From: Coriaria nepalensis
Lineage: Eukaryota > Streptophyta > Magnoliopsida > Cucurbitales > Coriariaceae
Assembly (NCBI GenBank): GCA_027186245.1
Contig: CP114498.1
Span: 3,665,501 to 3,729,500, forward strand
Length of the DNA: 64,000 nt
Direction of reading: 5' to 3'
Shown: one piece after another, positions 1 through 13,033 of the stretch
How positions within the stretch are numbered: the stretch's first letter is position 1
Layout of the letters: each line of letters begins with the position of its first letter
Made by a program: the position numbers and the translations under genes
Notes under the pieces: generated by a model
What the model was told of the DNA's origin: nothing
The model's input: the letters and a program-made list of their open reading frames with translations, nothing else
Database searches by the model: none

Positions 1-1600
1 ATTTTAATTGATAATTTTATAATTCATTTTTTTAATTTTATTTTTGAATAAATAATATTTAATTTTCTTATTTAAATTTAAAGATTTTTTTTTTTTGATA
101 TGAATACACTTATATGGTTGGATTTTATGTCACTTTATTCATTATTATTATTTTCTTTTCATTTTATTTTCTTATTTTCCATTTTATTTTTTACATTTCT
201 CTCTCTCTCTCCTTCTTTTTTTTTTTTTTTTTTCTCTTTATCTATATTATCTTTTCTCTCTCCTTCCCTCTCTAGCGAATTTGTCGCTCCGTTTGCAAGC
301 TTTCGCCTCCATTTTCGTTGTTCTAAGTTCTCTCCATTTTCGCTCTATTTTCTAGATTCTCTCCGTATTTCGCTGCTCTATTTTCAAAGCTGGATAAAAC
401 TCCTATGCAGTTAACTTTTTACCAGTTATTATATTTCATCTTTTTTGACCTCTTAAATTTGCTTTAATTACAAAAAAATCCCAACTCATTTTTCTCCATT
501 TTCAACCACGAGAGGCCAACCTTGGCCGCCGTCACCACAACTTTAATCAGCGATGTTACCATCATGCTAATTAATCCTTCGTTATCATGAGTGATTATCA
601 ACCCCAGGTCAATAAATCAATCGATAAACCCAAACTGAACGAAAATAATACTGAAATATTAAGAAACTTTCCTTCATTTTCTCAGTTTAATAGCAAAAGT
701 GTTATCAACAGTGGTGTTTTGTGTAATGGATGTGTTTTGTGATGCTTTATGGTTTGTTTTTTACTTTTGAAGAGAAATCGCACAAGAGAGAAGGGTGATG
801 GAGGCAGGTGTACTATAGCATGATCGGTCATAATTTCACCCCACTTCATTTGAAGAGAAAGTTATAATATGCTTTATAATGCTTAATGTTAACTCTTTTA
901 TCAAGTTGATCTTTAAGGATAAAGCTCACATTGTATCACTGTAATATTAGAGCAAACATGAGGATGTATGTCTTATGAAAATGGAAGGTAATGATGGTTG
1001 CATCCTCTTATAAAAAGATGATCGGTTATATTTTTATCTCACATAATTTTTTTAAAAAAGTTATAATATATTTTATAATATTTTTTGTAGCAGCTTTTTC
1101 TATCTAGTCAATCTCTTAGGATGAAGTTCATATTATATTAATTTGGTATCAAAATAGACTCAAATAAAAAATACATAATATAACACGAGGATATGTATTA
1201 TGTGAAGATAAGAGGCCACGTTGTATAAATTTAATATAAGAGCAAACTCAAATAAAAAATATGTGTATCTTATAATAATGATATTTATATCTTTTTGTAA
1301 AAAATATTGATCATACTTTTATCTTATATAATAGAAAAAACTATAATCTATCATTTGTGACTAAGCGGAGCCCAAACAAAAAAAATAAAATGGAATTAGT
1401 GGAATAAAAAAGTCACGATTTGATAGGAAGAGAAGCGAGAAAAATAAAATGACATGAAATCTAATCAATCACACAATCTGAATAGGTCCCTCTTGATACA
1501 TCCGGGAGGCTATGCCTCTAAATCCCCCTTATAACAAATAGTCAAATAATTAAGAAAAAGTTAAAAAGTTAAAAAGTTAAAAAGTTGATAGGAAAAAAAA

Positions 1601-1645
<45 letters not shown>
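1601..1645. repeat. TA dinucleotide microsatellite
   Basis: An almost uninterrupted run of alternating T and A, about 45 bases long, directly after an AAAAAGTT-type tandem. It is a typical plant intergenic simple repeat and probably length-polymorphic. Confidence 0.95.
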
Positions 1646-1648
<3 letters not shown>

Positions 1649-2024
1649 ATGATGATATCCCGATTCGGAAGCGGATTCGGTTTTTATTTCTACATCCATA
1701 TTTGTCTATGAGCGTAAATCTCGGTCATTTTTATAAATTCAATAGTTAAAACACGTGTCGCGTAAAAAAAACTTAAATGAGACTTATTTTTACTTTCAGC
1801 GTAATTTTTTTTTACTTTTCTGAGACTTTTCCAAAATCAATTTTTACTTTCCTATAAATTGAGTTCACTCACAGACCAAGATTTATACGCAGACTGATAT
1901 CTTTAACCTTTCCTAGACCATTTCAATTTCTTCCTTCCTAGATCGGGCTCGCGTTCATCCTTCCCAGATCGATACATTCTTCTTTCTTCCTAGACCGAGT
2001 TCACAATCATTAGAGTTACTATAT

Positions 2025-2148
2025 GGGTCGAAGGGACTCGATCCTTAGAGTTACTCTACGGGTTGAAGGGATTTGACATGAAAGGCCCTTCGACTGTAGA
2101 GTAACCCTAATGATCAAAAGACCTTTCATAGTCGAGTCCCTTTGACCC
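2025..2148. repeat. Imperfect inverted repeat (palindrome)
   Basis: The left arm begins GGGTCGAAGGGACTCGAT. The right arm ends GTCGAGTCCCTTTGACCC, whose reverse complement matches the left arm with two mismatches over 18 bases. Inside, a second pair of words around TTACTCTAC and GTAGAGTAA is also complementary, so the whole segment can fold into a long broken hairpin. Related words recur to about 2265, suggesting a decayed transposable element or a small-RNA-type hairpin. No protein is encoded. Confidence 0.6.
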
Positions 2149-2400
2149 GTATTATAACTTTAAGGGTCGATGGGCCCTTGACAAAGATCGAGTCCATTCG
2201 ACCGGTAGAGTAACTCTAAGTCATAAGGCCTCGACCAAGACCCATCGGCTAAGTAGAGTAACTTAGAGTGAGATGTCAGTTTGTGCATCTCAGATCGACA
2301 TCTCACATGTAGGTAATTTCATACTTTTAATCGTTCAACATAAGGCCTTACTTTAGCTAGACATACCCAACATAAGCCTAAGCTAAAGCCTAAGGCGTAC

Positions 2401-2622
2401 CATCTGCGGGTATACGGGCTACCCGCGGCCTGATTCATGACCTATTTTTAAAACGGGCTGGGTCAGGTTGGCCCGCAGGTATATAATATAAACTCGGCCC
2501 ATGCCCGTATATAGGCTGGGCCAAGCCTGTACTTGCATATAGTGGGTATGGGTCGAGCTTTAGCGAATGGGTTGAACGGGTTTGGGCCGGCACGGCCCCC
2601 CGACCCAAATTATCATCTCTAA
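2401..2622. mobile_element. Possible hAT-type non-autonomous element end
   Basis: This GC-richer patch is full of GGGCC/GGCCC words (GGGCTGGG, CGGCCCATG, GGGCCGG). It ends with a segment whose reverse complement starts TTAGAGATGATAATTTGGG. Plant hAT elements and MITEs often begin with a TAGAGATGGCAA-like terminus followed by GGGCC-rich sequence. That is a resemblance from memory; I did not find a matching opposite terminus or a clear 8-bp target duplication, so the call is weak. Confidence 0.3.
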
Positions 2623-4852
2623 TTCTAGATTAATTCCATAAATTCAGCATATAATATCAAGATTTTATAGTAAAATAATAAGAACACATTACTTGAATCG
2701 ACAACGTCAATTAGAAATAAGTATATGGTCTTCCACAAACTAATATATCTTTCTCAATGGATCTCTCTGAAAGATGAGTAATTGAGGAGGAGAGAGATGA
2801 ATGATTAGCAATGAGGACCAAAACCATTACAAGATCCTTTATATAAGCAACCTAGTTAGAACCACACTAATCCTAATTATATTTTATATTGGGTACCACA
2901 TATTAGATATGTTAAAATGGGTCATATGGCTCGATTCGGCCCATGTCAAGCTTTTCATTATTCAGGGTTGAGCTCAACTCGACTCGTTTGATAAGTATAT
3001 ATTTGGGTCCAGTCCAAGAAGCTCGTTAAGCTTATTATGGGTCGGGCTTATGGTGACAAGCTCGTTAATAAATAATATATAAATAACTAATTTGACAAAA
3101 GGATTATTTAAAAATTATTATGTGAGATAAAAAAAAATAAAAAAAAATTATAATGACTAAAAAAATTGAAATATTCCTATAATAATCCATCCCACCTAAA
3201 TTTTAAAAAAAATTATTAAAGTAATTTTTATTACTTTACTCAAAATTATTTAAATTTCTTTACTTGATATCAAATATTTTAAATAAAAGAAAATAATTTA
3301 TTTAATAAAATAAAAAATTAATCACTCTAAACCCATTTTCAAATATTATATTATAATTTTATTTTATTTTATTTTATTTTATTTTTCTAAGAATCAGCTG
3401 TCCGAATTTTACGTCTGCAAAGTCGAAGCCCCCATGCACTCGTGGGGAAGAGAGATTCGCGGAGACCCGTTCGTGGGCTTTGTAATTACTTAGTTATTTA
3501 ATGACACATTAAATAATTAAATCTAAATTAATTAACCATATCCAGCTGGCGAGTGACAGAACCAACCTTGCAACCTAAACTACACATTAGACAACTTACC
3601 TTAACTGCTACATAATTCATATTTAATGTAATGAAAAATTGAAATGAAAACATTTTCAAAATTTGTGTCCCTATATTATTAATCTGATTAGCCAATCTCA
3701 ATAAATAAGAATAATTTAAAATAAATATTAAGAGTCCATTTTTTAAAACAATTTCATTTCATTATTTAGTTGAATTTTTAAAAAGTGAGAGTAAAAGAAC
3801 GAGAGAGTGAGAAAGAGAGAGTAAGACGTTTATCTCATTTTTAATTAATCTAAAATTAAAGAGAAAAGAAAAGAAGATTTTTTTTTAAATATATGTATTT
3901 TTATTATTTAATTAAATATTTATTATTAATAAATATAATTATTAATAATTTATAATATTTTATTTATCTTTTTTTTATAAAATTATTTAAATAATAAAAA
4001 TAAATTAAACACTCAAAAAAAATTTAAACTATTTTCATTCTCATTCTCCTCCTTTAATGAATTTATCTTCTTCAATCTTTCTTTCCGACCAAATATTTTC
4101 TCATTATTATAAAAGAAAAAAAGAAAAGAAGAAAAGAAGAAAAGAAGAAAAGAAGAAATTAAAATTATTTTTAAATATTTAAAAACAAAATATATAGGTA
4201 AAATAAAATAAAAATTAGTGGCCTAACTCAAAGATTAACTTTATGATGAAAAAATAATTTCCACACATCGGACAAAATTTATAGTTAAAAAAATGCCTAA
4301 TAAGATAACCACATTAGTGCAACATCCCATGACTGAAACAGTAGTGATTAGTACATGCTCCGAACTTCCGAAATCCCTAATATGCCCCCCATGACTGTGG
4401 TCCCAACCAGTACCCCTCAGATCTAAGCCGTGCTATAGGAGTCTCCTAGATTCCCTTGTCCAAACTCCAAACTCCAAACTCCAAACTCACCATTCCTTGT
4501 GACCCCACAATTTTTGACACTCCATCCCCACCGTTGCTGTGATTAATACCCTCTCGATCGTGTCGCTATTTCATTGGTGATTCACAGTCTTTCTCTAGGC
4601 CCCTAAACCCCTACCTATTTAACCCCAGTTAGTTTCTAACCTTAGCCAGCGTGTCATTAAAAAAAAAAAAAAAGACAAAAAAATCTTATCTCCACTATTT
4701 TTCTCTTTCGTTTTCTCCGACCAGAGAAAAGAAGAAAAGAGGAAGGAAAAAAAATTCTACTAGTCTCGTCGCAGGTTGAGAATTTTGAAACGGCGTCGTT
4801 TTCCTGGAGCTTCTGAGCTGAAAAGGGGGGCAGCTTGTTTCGGATGCTAGAA

Positions 4853-7747
4853 ATGGCGATCTCGTTCCCTGAAGATGTACTGGTGCACCTGTTTTCGTTC
4901 ATCCAGAGCGATACGGATCGTAACGCGACTTCTCTGGTGTGCAAGGCGTGGTACGAGATCGAGCGGTGGTGCCGTCGGCGAATTTTCGTCGGAAACTGCT
5001 ACGCTGTGAGCCCTAAAATTGTGATCGAACGGTTTCCAGAGTTGAGATCTGTGGAGCTTAAGGGAAAGCCGCACTTCGCGGACTTCAATTTGGTGCCTGA
5101 TGGATGGGGAGGGTATGTTTATCCATGGATCGAAGCTATGGCGAAAGCTTATCCTTGGCTCGAGGAGATCAGGTTGAAGCGAATGGTGGTCACGGACGAG
5201 AGCTTGGAGCTGATTTCTAAGTCGTTTAAGAATTTTAAGGTCCTTGTATTGTCGTCTTGCGAGGGGTTTAGTACCGATGGACTTGCTTCCATTGCTGCTA
5301 ATTGCAGGTTTGCTTCCCTCCTCACTCTCTCGCTCTTACTTTCTCACTCTGGAAGCACTTTCTGGATTTTCTCTGTTTTTTAGTTAAAAAGTTTAAAATG
5401 TGGAACTTTCTGACGGGAATAGATGTATCAACTATTAAGTAGAGATTATGGCAAATGAATGCGACCTTCACTTGGATAATTACGCGTTTCTAATTTGGAG
5501 CTAGTGACATTGTGGATAAATCAGTTTCTTAAATAGCATGTTTTCTTGGATTTTGCTGCATTTGATTTCGCCGTGGTAATCTAGATGTATAGTCTAGAGA
5601 TCTGTCCTGTTTTTTTTTTTTACCATTTTTAAGCTTTTATCTTTCTTAAGAAAAAATTTGATGTTTTTCCTCCTTTTGGTTCGGCTCATAATATCGTTTT
5701 TCATTTCCCAGTTATATGTAATTTCAACTCATCAGGAAAGTAGAAAAACTTGGATCTTTTATTTGTATTATTCCTATTAAAAAACATATAATCTTTTTGT
5801 GAGTTCTGTCTGCAGATTGGAAACTGATAAAGTTGAGAAACATTTTAAGTTTGGTTTCGGGTGCCCTTCTTTTCCTGCTTTTTCCTCGTGTAATCTAATA
5901 ATTATCTTTGGAATCTTTGTTACTTTTGGATGTTACGTGGAAAATCTATGTAATCTCACATGTTTGTATATAGCTTTTTCTTTGGTTGTCTGTTTTTTAT
6001 CTGTTTCTTTTTGCGTTTGGTTTCTTTTTATGCTGCTCAGTGCTCAAGTGGATTCCTTCTTTTCCTGATCTTTTGGGTCTGGCTTCTTGATACTTCTGCA
6101 AGCTTAAAGTTGAAGATTCTTTCTACTTAATCTCTGACCTTTGATTTTTTTTTTTTTTTCACTTGTAATATTCTTTATGGTTCTTTCTATCAAAGATTTG
6201 GGTTACTTGGCTATTAAAAAAAATAAGCATCTCTTTGTGTGAGATTAAATTACCGAACAAGTTGAGATTAAATTAACTTCCTTTTCTTCGTAGCTTCGTT
6301 GTCTAATTTGTTATTAGAAGAACTAAGTGATCTTTATGAATCTGTACACTTTTGATGGTTCAGGAATCTGAAAGAGCTGGACTTGAGAGAAAGTGAAGTA
6401 GATGATATGAGCGGGCATTGGCTGAATCATTTTCCAGAAACATATACTTCATTGGTCTCCCTCAACATCTCATGTTTAGGATCTGAGATCAATTTCTTTT
6501 CAATAGAGAGGCTTGTAAGTAGGTGTCCTAACCTAAAGAGTCTCTGGCTAAACCATGCAGTGCCGCTCGAAAGGCTAGCCCATTTACTCCGCAAGGCTAA
6601 CCATTTGGTTGAGTTGGGCACTGGGGCCCACTCAACTGAGTTTCGGCCCGACGACTTTACAAACCTGGCAGATGCTTTCTCTCACTGCAAAGAACTAAAG
6701 AGTCTTTCTGGGTTTTGGAATGTTGTTCCCGGTTACCTTTTATCTGTTTATCCCATCTGTTCACAGTTAACAGCTTTAAACTTGAGCTATACCACCGTTC
6801 AGAGCTTGGATCTCATCAAGCTAGTTAGCCAATGTTCCAATTTGCAACGCATTTGGGTATGATGTCTCATTTTGAACAATCCTCCTTCCATAATTACTGT
6901 TTATGTTATTCTTCTATCATTAAGCTTGATGGGTAATTTATTGCAGGTTCAAGATTACATTGAAGATGTGGGTCTAGACACTCTAGCAGCTTCTTGCAAA
7001 GATCTACGAGAATTGAGGGTGTTCCCTTCAGACCCATTTGGCGAACCAAATGTTTCCTTAACTGAACAAGGCCTTGTCTCCATTTCAGAAGGCTGCCCAA
7101 AACTCAAATCAGTCCTTTACTTTTGCCGACAAATGTCAAACTCTGCCTTAATAACCATTGCTAAAAACCTACCAAACATGACCCGATTCCGTCTATGTAT
7201 TATTGAACCGCGTACTCCTGACTACCTCACCCTTCAACCTCTTGACGTAGGTTTTGGAGCTATAGTTGAACACTGTAAGGATCTTAAGCGTCTCTCTCTC
7301 TCCGGTCTACTTACTGACCGAGTTTTTGAGTACATAGGGACCCATGGAAAGAAGCTCGAGATGCTGTCTGTGGCTTTTGCTGGAGATAGTGATTTGGGTC
7401 TTCATTATATATTGTCGGGCTGTGATAATCTTAGGAAGCTTGAGATTAGGGACTGTCCCTTTGGCGACAAGGCTCTTTTGGCTAATGCTGAAAAACTGGA
7501 GACAATGCGGTCCCTTTGGATGTCCTCTTGCTTGGTGAGCTATGGGGCGTGTAAGGTTCTAGGTCAAAAGATGTCTCGGGTTAATGTTGAAGTTATTGAT
7601 GAAAGAGGACCTCCGGATTCCAGATTGGATAGTAGTCCTGTGGAGAAACTCTACATGTATAGAACTGTGGCAGGGGCCAGAGATGACATGCCCAGTTTTG
7701 TTTGGACGATGGGTGGTATTGATTCCGACTCGAAGATGTTATCGTAA
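4853..7747 (+). CDS. TIR1: TIR1-type auxin receptor F-box protein
   Basis: F-box subunit of an SCF ubiquitin ligase that binds auxin and recruits Aux/IAA repressors for degradation in the nucleus. Exons are 4853-5307, 6364-6856 and 6947-7747, all with GT-AG introns, giving 582 residues against about 594 in Arabidopsis TIR1. An in-frame ATG at 4844 would add three residues. The F-box covers roughly residues 3-50 ([19 protein letters not shown]), followed by the leucine-rich repeats. Hallmarks include KPHFADF with the inositol-phosphate/auxin-pocket His at residue 74, [20 protein letters not shown] with the auxin-contacting Arg, and LSLSGLLTD. Two introns in these places match known TIR1 genes. 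The closest match by eye is TIR1 rather than AFB2/3, from motifs such as ERWCRRR and [12 protein letters not shown]. Exon 3 carries a miR393 site. No damage is seen, so this is probably a working receptor. Confidence 0.97.
7500..7520 (+). promoter_or_regulatory. miR393 target site in TIR1 exon 3
   Basis: The segment AGACAATGCGGTCCCTTTGG plus a final A is complementary to miR393 (remembered sequence starting UCCAAAGGGAUCGCAUUGA). Pairing runs through miRNA positions 1-18, with one G:U wobble at position 11; only the last miRNA bases are unpaired. It encodes TMRSLWM, as in other TIR1/AFB genes, where miR393 slicing limits auxin receptor levels. The wobble is a synonymous third-position change (CGG for Arg). 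Confidence 0.88.
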
Positions 7748-10700
7748 CATGTTTATTTGGATATAATGTAGCAAGCAGTAGGGAGTGTAATGTATGGAAA
7801 TAAACATCTCATTTGAGTTTGGGATCTAGTTAACCACTCAATCTTTTGATAGAAATCTCCAACGGGCCAAAGTCCTATTAGACTGTCCTATCTAGTAAAA
7901 ATTTGTTCTGTATATGTAAAATATTTTGATCTGTTAATTCATTTTATTTATGGACTGTCCTATTTATTATAAAATAACCCATTTTTATTATTTTATTGAA
8001 GATTATATATATTTTTTTCTCTAATTAGCGATAACAATTAAATCCATCAAAAGATTAATTTTATCTCTTAATTTTTTTGGATTGATTTTTATAATAGTTA
8101 ATATTTTTCTCTATTAAGAAGATTAATTTTATACTATATAATAATTAAATATGACTAAATAATAATAATAATAATAAGATAAATTTATCCTATTAACCGT
8201 CCTATCTCGAATTTCATAAACCCATTCTCTCCTATCTTATCTCAAAATTATAATAGGTCAATCTGTCCCAGGACAAAACGATCGAGAGATATGCTAAATG
8301 GGTTAATGGGATTGTCGGACATCTCTATCTTTTAGGGATCAGAAAGCAGGGGATCAATTTTTTGTAGATAAAAATGGGTGGGCCCCACGACGATTACTAT
8401 GTATTGACAATGATGACCATCTCAAATTCCCACCCATCATTTGTATTCTCTTTTAACTATGATTTTTTCCTTTTTCTGATTTCGTCATCGTTCTAATACT
8501 TGAATAATTTTCGTCCCCACGACGTTCTCTTTAAGGAAAAAGAGCACTACAGTAGTAATAATAATGGGGATCATATAGATGCCAAGGAGTTGCAGTCCAA
8601 TTGGCGTGGCGTTGGTTCAATTTTATGCACCAATCATGGCGCACCATTACCCTTATAGCTACTTTTCTCCACCTCATCAAGTCCATAGAGACTAAAAAAA
8701 GTTTGCCCAGATGTGGGCAGAAAGGCCTGGATTCAAATCTACACTTAAATTCTTGATATATATATATATATTTAAGACAGTGAGAATCGTCCTACCGATC
8801 GTAAGTATTTAGAGCTTAAAGTAAATGATTGATCACGGGGCCTCCAAAAGCAATGGCGAGCGTCAGTCTCCAATTTGACAGCCAATTGAACCCAAATCTC
8901 AATGGGCTTTGAGCTCATCATGGTTATGACTTTTCTGGATTAATTGCTCACAATTTTTTGAGCTGCAGAGAAAGAAGAAAAGAAATGGAGACAGAGATCA
9001 GTCCAAGTGTTTTGGTCCTTCGTAAGTAGGCTGCAATGTGTGATTGTGTTAATTTATTATTAGAAAGCTTGTGCTGATGAAAAGGAGTCCAATGAAGTGG
9101 TTGGAGTCCGACCGATCCAATGAATGAAATAAAAAAAGAGAATGAAGAGGCAATGCACTCTTTTAGCCACACAATCTGAAAAGGGGATATAGAGATATAT
9201 AGTCGGTTTGGATAAATTTAGATCCATAAATGGAATCTAAATTTTATCTTTTTCATTCTAGATTTTTTAGAATTGAACCCAAATATGTTAAAAATTACAT
9301 TTTCACCGAGTCTTAAGAATTTAGTATATAAAAAATATAAACCTCTTATTTAATTGATAATTAATTTTAAAATAAAAACTTAAATTTTTACAAATATCTC
9401 TAATACGAGAATACAAAAAACTTGATTAATCACTTAAAAGCACAGGTTTTAAAATGTATGTAACCAAGCTATATTTTATAATGAGGAATTTTCATATGCA
9501 CTATATGTATTATCACGTTATACGATAAATATGATATTAATCATAAATATAATATTTGATGTGATGTATATGTTGACGTTGAAAAATTCTGTCGACACAT
9601 GACTTAGAAAATTATGTGCACAAACGGACTAGAGACTTTTGACGCAATACTTTTTGACATGTAGAACACTGGGTCCCATTGGATGTGTCAATTTATTGAC
9701 ATCGAGAAAATTTGTTGACGCATAACTTAAGAAATTATGTGCACGAACGAGCGAGAGACTTTTGACGCAACACTTTTTGACGCGTAGAACACTGGGTCCC
9801 ACCAAGCATGTCAATTTGTTAGCATCGGGAAAATCTACCGACGCATAACTTCATAAATTAAGCTTTCGGGATTTGACTGTTAAAAAAATGCTTTTCTGAA
9901 TGAAATTAATCTAGCAAAAGAATTAAATCTAATCTAAATTATATTTTCTTTTCAACGTATCTACTAACGAGAAAATTTAACTAATTACTATTAACTTAAT
10001 GAAAATGAATGACTACATAATTAAAGTTTGAAAGATGAAAAAATAAAGAATATTAGTTAAAGTAAATGAATTGAACAACTACGAAATTAAAGTATGAAGA
10101 ACATGGGTTAAAAGTAAAGGACTTAAAATGTTAAATTGATAGTTAAATTTAAAAACTACGCTAAGACAACTATTAGAATTAATCTAAACTAAAGTAAGAA
10201 ATTAAATCTAAGTCTATAACATAAATAAACAAGATGAAATTTAAAGAAATGCAAAGATTAGAGTAGGTAGACAAACCAATATCTTGTTTGTTAATTACAA
10301 ATCAAGCCTTCACGTAAGTGAAAACCCAATGACTCAATATACTCCTAAAATCGGATCTAAGGAAAGAAAGAAAGACATTAATTTATGGAGAAATTGATAA
10401 TAATAGATAAGTGTCGGACATACTGAGATATTTGACTGTTGTGTGTGTTGGTTGATTGATCAAATAGATGCCGTTTGCCGAAATCGAACTTTCTATATAT
10501 AGGCTACTTAGATGGAAAAATGATAAACAAAATGTACCCAAAACATGCTCTCCTTGCCAAAAAATGGCCAGCCTCTTTGTTGGTCAAAGTCTTAACTTTT
10601 TGGAGAGAATTTGAACATTTAACAAATATATTTTCGATCGAACTTAGTCTTTTTTATGTCTAGTTTCATCTTCACTTCTTCCCTCTCATTCTTCCCAAAA

Positions 10701-13033
10701 TTCGGCTCATTAATGCTCCACTAAACTAAATTTTCGGCTAACCACTTTACTTGGCCGAAAATAAAACTGAAATAGTCCTTTTGGTGTAATTTTTTAGAAA
10801 AAATTGGTCCCACTGCACACCTTTTCATGGTTAGCCGATTTTCTTCATTTATTTAGTTTAAAATAGTTTTTTTTGGTCCAATAAATCATCATTTTTGGTC
10901 AATCCTGGCAAAAAATGGGGTTGAAAAGTCATTTTCACTATTTCTATGGAAAATTATGATCACCTTTTAACCATTTATATAGGCTTGGCCGATTTTGCCT
11001 TTAGTTTGGCCGAATTACTTTGTGGCCATTTCGGTAGATCTTTATGTGTTAGGGGACAAAATCAACTTCCTCATCAAATATGGTGATTTGTCTTTTATCC
11101 GGACGGTTGAGATTAAACTTGAAGTGATTCTTGTCTAAGTGATTTACGGCTAGTTTGTTGCCACTTCATCAATTATTATGAAATTTATTTTGAATTCTCA
11201 ATCGATCACCTTCTATCATATTTCATAAAATTTTAGCGTCAATAGCATGAAAGTGACATTTGCATCTAAGATCATAATCGTCGTGCTAGTGGCAATATAC
11301 AGTGTATACAAAAATCTCTAAAATATATATATATATATATATTGATAATAATAATACTACTGCTTCTCATTGATAGATGGTCACATTCACAAACTAACAC
11401 GGTAGACAAAATTTTCTTCACAAAAAATGATTTTAGTTAATTTATTATTATTTTGCTAGAAAAGATTTCATTAAAAAATGATGACATATGATTAGGTAAA
11501 AAAAATTACATACCAATATTCGATAAACAAATTTAAAAGGAAATAAATAGTAAAAATATTTAAGAATATATATCTCTTAAATATTGAGACTTTCTTAATA
11601 AAATAGTAATAATATTTTAATATTAGAGAATAAATTCTTAAAATATCTACCTAAATTAAATATAATTTTTTTATGAATAAAACCCGCAAATCCTAAACTA
11701 ATGCTTAAGAAAAGTTTTAGAAATATTACAATAAAAAAATATAATTATTATTTGTTCTTCATCTTTATCTTCATATACCTTAAATTCGAGAAGACACGAA
11801 ACACCATTAGAATCATTACTTATTTTTAAGACTGAAAAATCTTCAAATAATTAACTAAAGTGGATAGAAAAAATATAAAAGTTTTTATTAAAACCTAAAA
11901 TTCAGTAAAATAAAAAACTGAAAAAATCTCAAAAAGAGAGAAAAAAAAAAAAGGTAAAAAAGAGGCAAAGGTAAAGAATGATTTAATTAACGAACAACAT
12001 GTTCCATTCAATCGACCAATGCATGTCGTCCTGTTAAAAGGCCTAAAATTACCTTTCTACAAAAGGATAAAAACCACGTAAATTCCAGGAAATTTCCAAA
12101 ATCACCCCGGGATTGAAAAAGACGTAAGAAAAAGGGGCATTTTGCGTAGATTTTTCTTCCACCTTCACATAATAAATTGGTATCTTATGGAAGGATCAAT
12201 TATTGATCAAGAGGTTGTTCTTCACATTGTTAAAGATGGGGAAGATTATTTGCTCGGAATTAGATGAAGAAGGAGGATTAGATCTCAAAGGACTTTTACT
12301 AGCAACTCTTATAGCTGACACCCTTTTTTTTCATCTGCAAGCCACCTCCTTAACGAACCATGATCTCTGTGCGCTGCGTCATCTGATCATTTACTCTATC
12401 GAAATGGTGCCTCTAAAATTACCTTCTAGTCTCATCTTATTTCCCTTTACTTTGTTTGAATATCTAATTAATTTTCTTAAAATTTTCTATAGGATGTGTA
12501 TGTTAATTTGGCAAAGTACTTGGGCTGGAATCAGTTTTGTTTCGAATCAAACCATATTTGTTGTCTTTTCACGAAGGCCCGCCGAGTAAAAAGAACATTT
12601 GAGAAACCCAGAATTGCAGGGTTGCATGCATGGAATGTTTGATTGTATTTGACTGTTAGGTAATTTGGACTTATTTGCTTACAATTATCAAAAGTAGGGG
12701 TCCAATAGTAATTCAAAAAAATCACAAATGTGTACGTACTGTCTATTTATTAGATACCTTTCCGTAAAGAAATAACGATACAACATGCCGTAGGGAATCA
12801 AGTACGTACACATGCAAATAGGGTAAAACTATGTGTCTGGCTTAACTTCCCAGCTAGCTGCTAGTGATCATCCATCTAAAATTATTGCTCTTTTTTTGCC
12901 AAAAAAAAAAAAAAAACTATTACGTACTCATAGTATGCCTAATTTCTCTTATTTCTATCTGCCTAATCCATTTTCCTCACCGCCCTAATTTCACACATTA
13001 GATTCAGCACTTGCTACATTTTGCGGGTAATTT
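7748..13033. other. Intergenic spacer between the TIR1 and SWEET genes
   Basis: The first 200 bases include the receptor's 3' UTR. The rest is AT-rich with no supported gene. It holds TA runs near 8756-8770 and 11322-11341, a ~122-bp tandem repeat at 9.57-9.86 kb and a repetitive stretch with recurring GGCCGA words near 10.45-11.05 kb that looks transposon-derived. An open frame at 12203-12589 has no recognisable domain and is crossed by AT-rich sequence, so I do not call it a gene. Confidence 0.65.
9572..9860. repeat. Tandem repeat, ~122-bp unit, about 2.3 copies
   Basis: Two full units and part of a third follow each other. Shared landmarks are AAATTATGTGCAC, GAGACTTTTGACGCAA and GTAGAACACTGGGTCCCA, spaced 121-123 bases apart, then a third start near 9818 (AGCATCGGGAAAATC, GACGCATAACTT). 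Copies differ at roughly one base in ten. No coding function is visible. Confidence 0.85.

Larger units (their letters stand above)
1..4843. other. AT-rich intergenic spacer upstream of the auxin receptor gene
   Basis: No coding sequence is supported here. The stretch is strongly AT-rich with homopolymer and pyrimidine runs near 120-260, an AAAAAGTT-type tandem near 1553-1587, a TA microsatellite, an imperfect palindrome near 2.0-2.15 kb and GC-richer patches at 2.4-2.6 and 2.9-3.05 kb that look like non-autonomous transposon remains. ATTTT repeats lie near 3358-3390 and AAAAGAAG repeats near 4121-4160. The last few hundred bases before 4843 should hold the promoter and 5' UTR of the receptor gene. 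I cannot place a convincing TATA box. Confidence 0.7.

Noticed and set aside
100..414. Open frame of 104 residues, Phe/Ser/Leu-rich
   Set aside because: Low-complexity translation of a pyrimidine-rich spacer; no domain and no gene structure.
4657..5074. Minus-strand frames overlapping TIR1 exon 1
   Set aside because: Antisense shadows of a well-supported exon; no domains.
5799..6068. Open frame within TIR1 intron 1
   Set aside because: Hydrophobic, T-rich intron sequence; the flanking splice sites and TIR1 homology explain the region.
12203..12589. 128-residue plus-strand frame
   Set aside because: No recognisable domain, a non-ATG opening in the listed frame, and AT-rich low-complexity content; not enough for a gene call.
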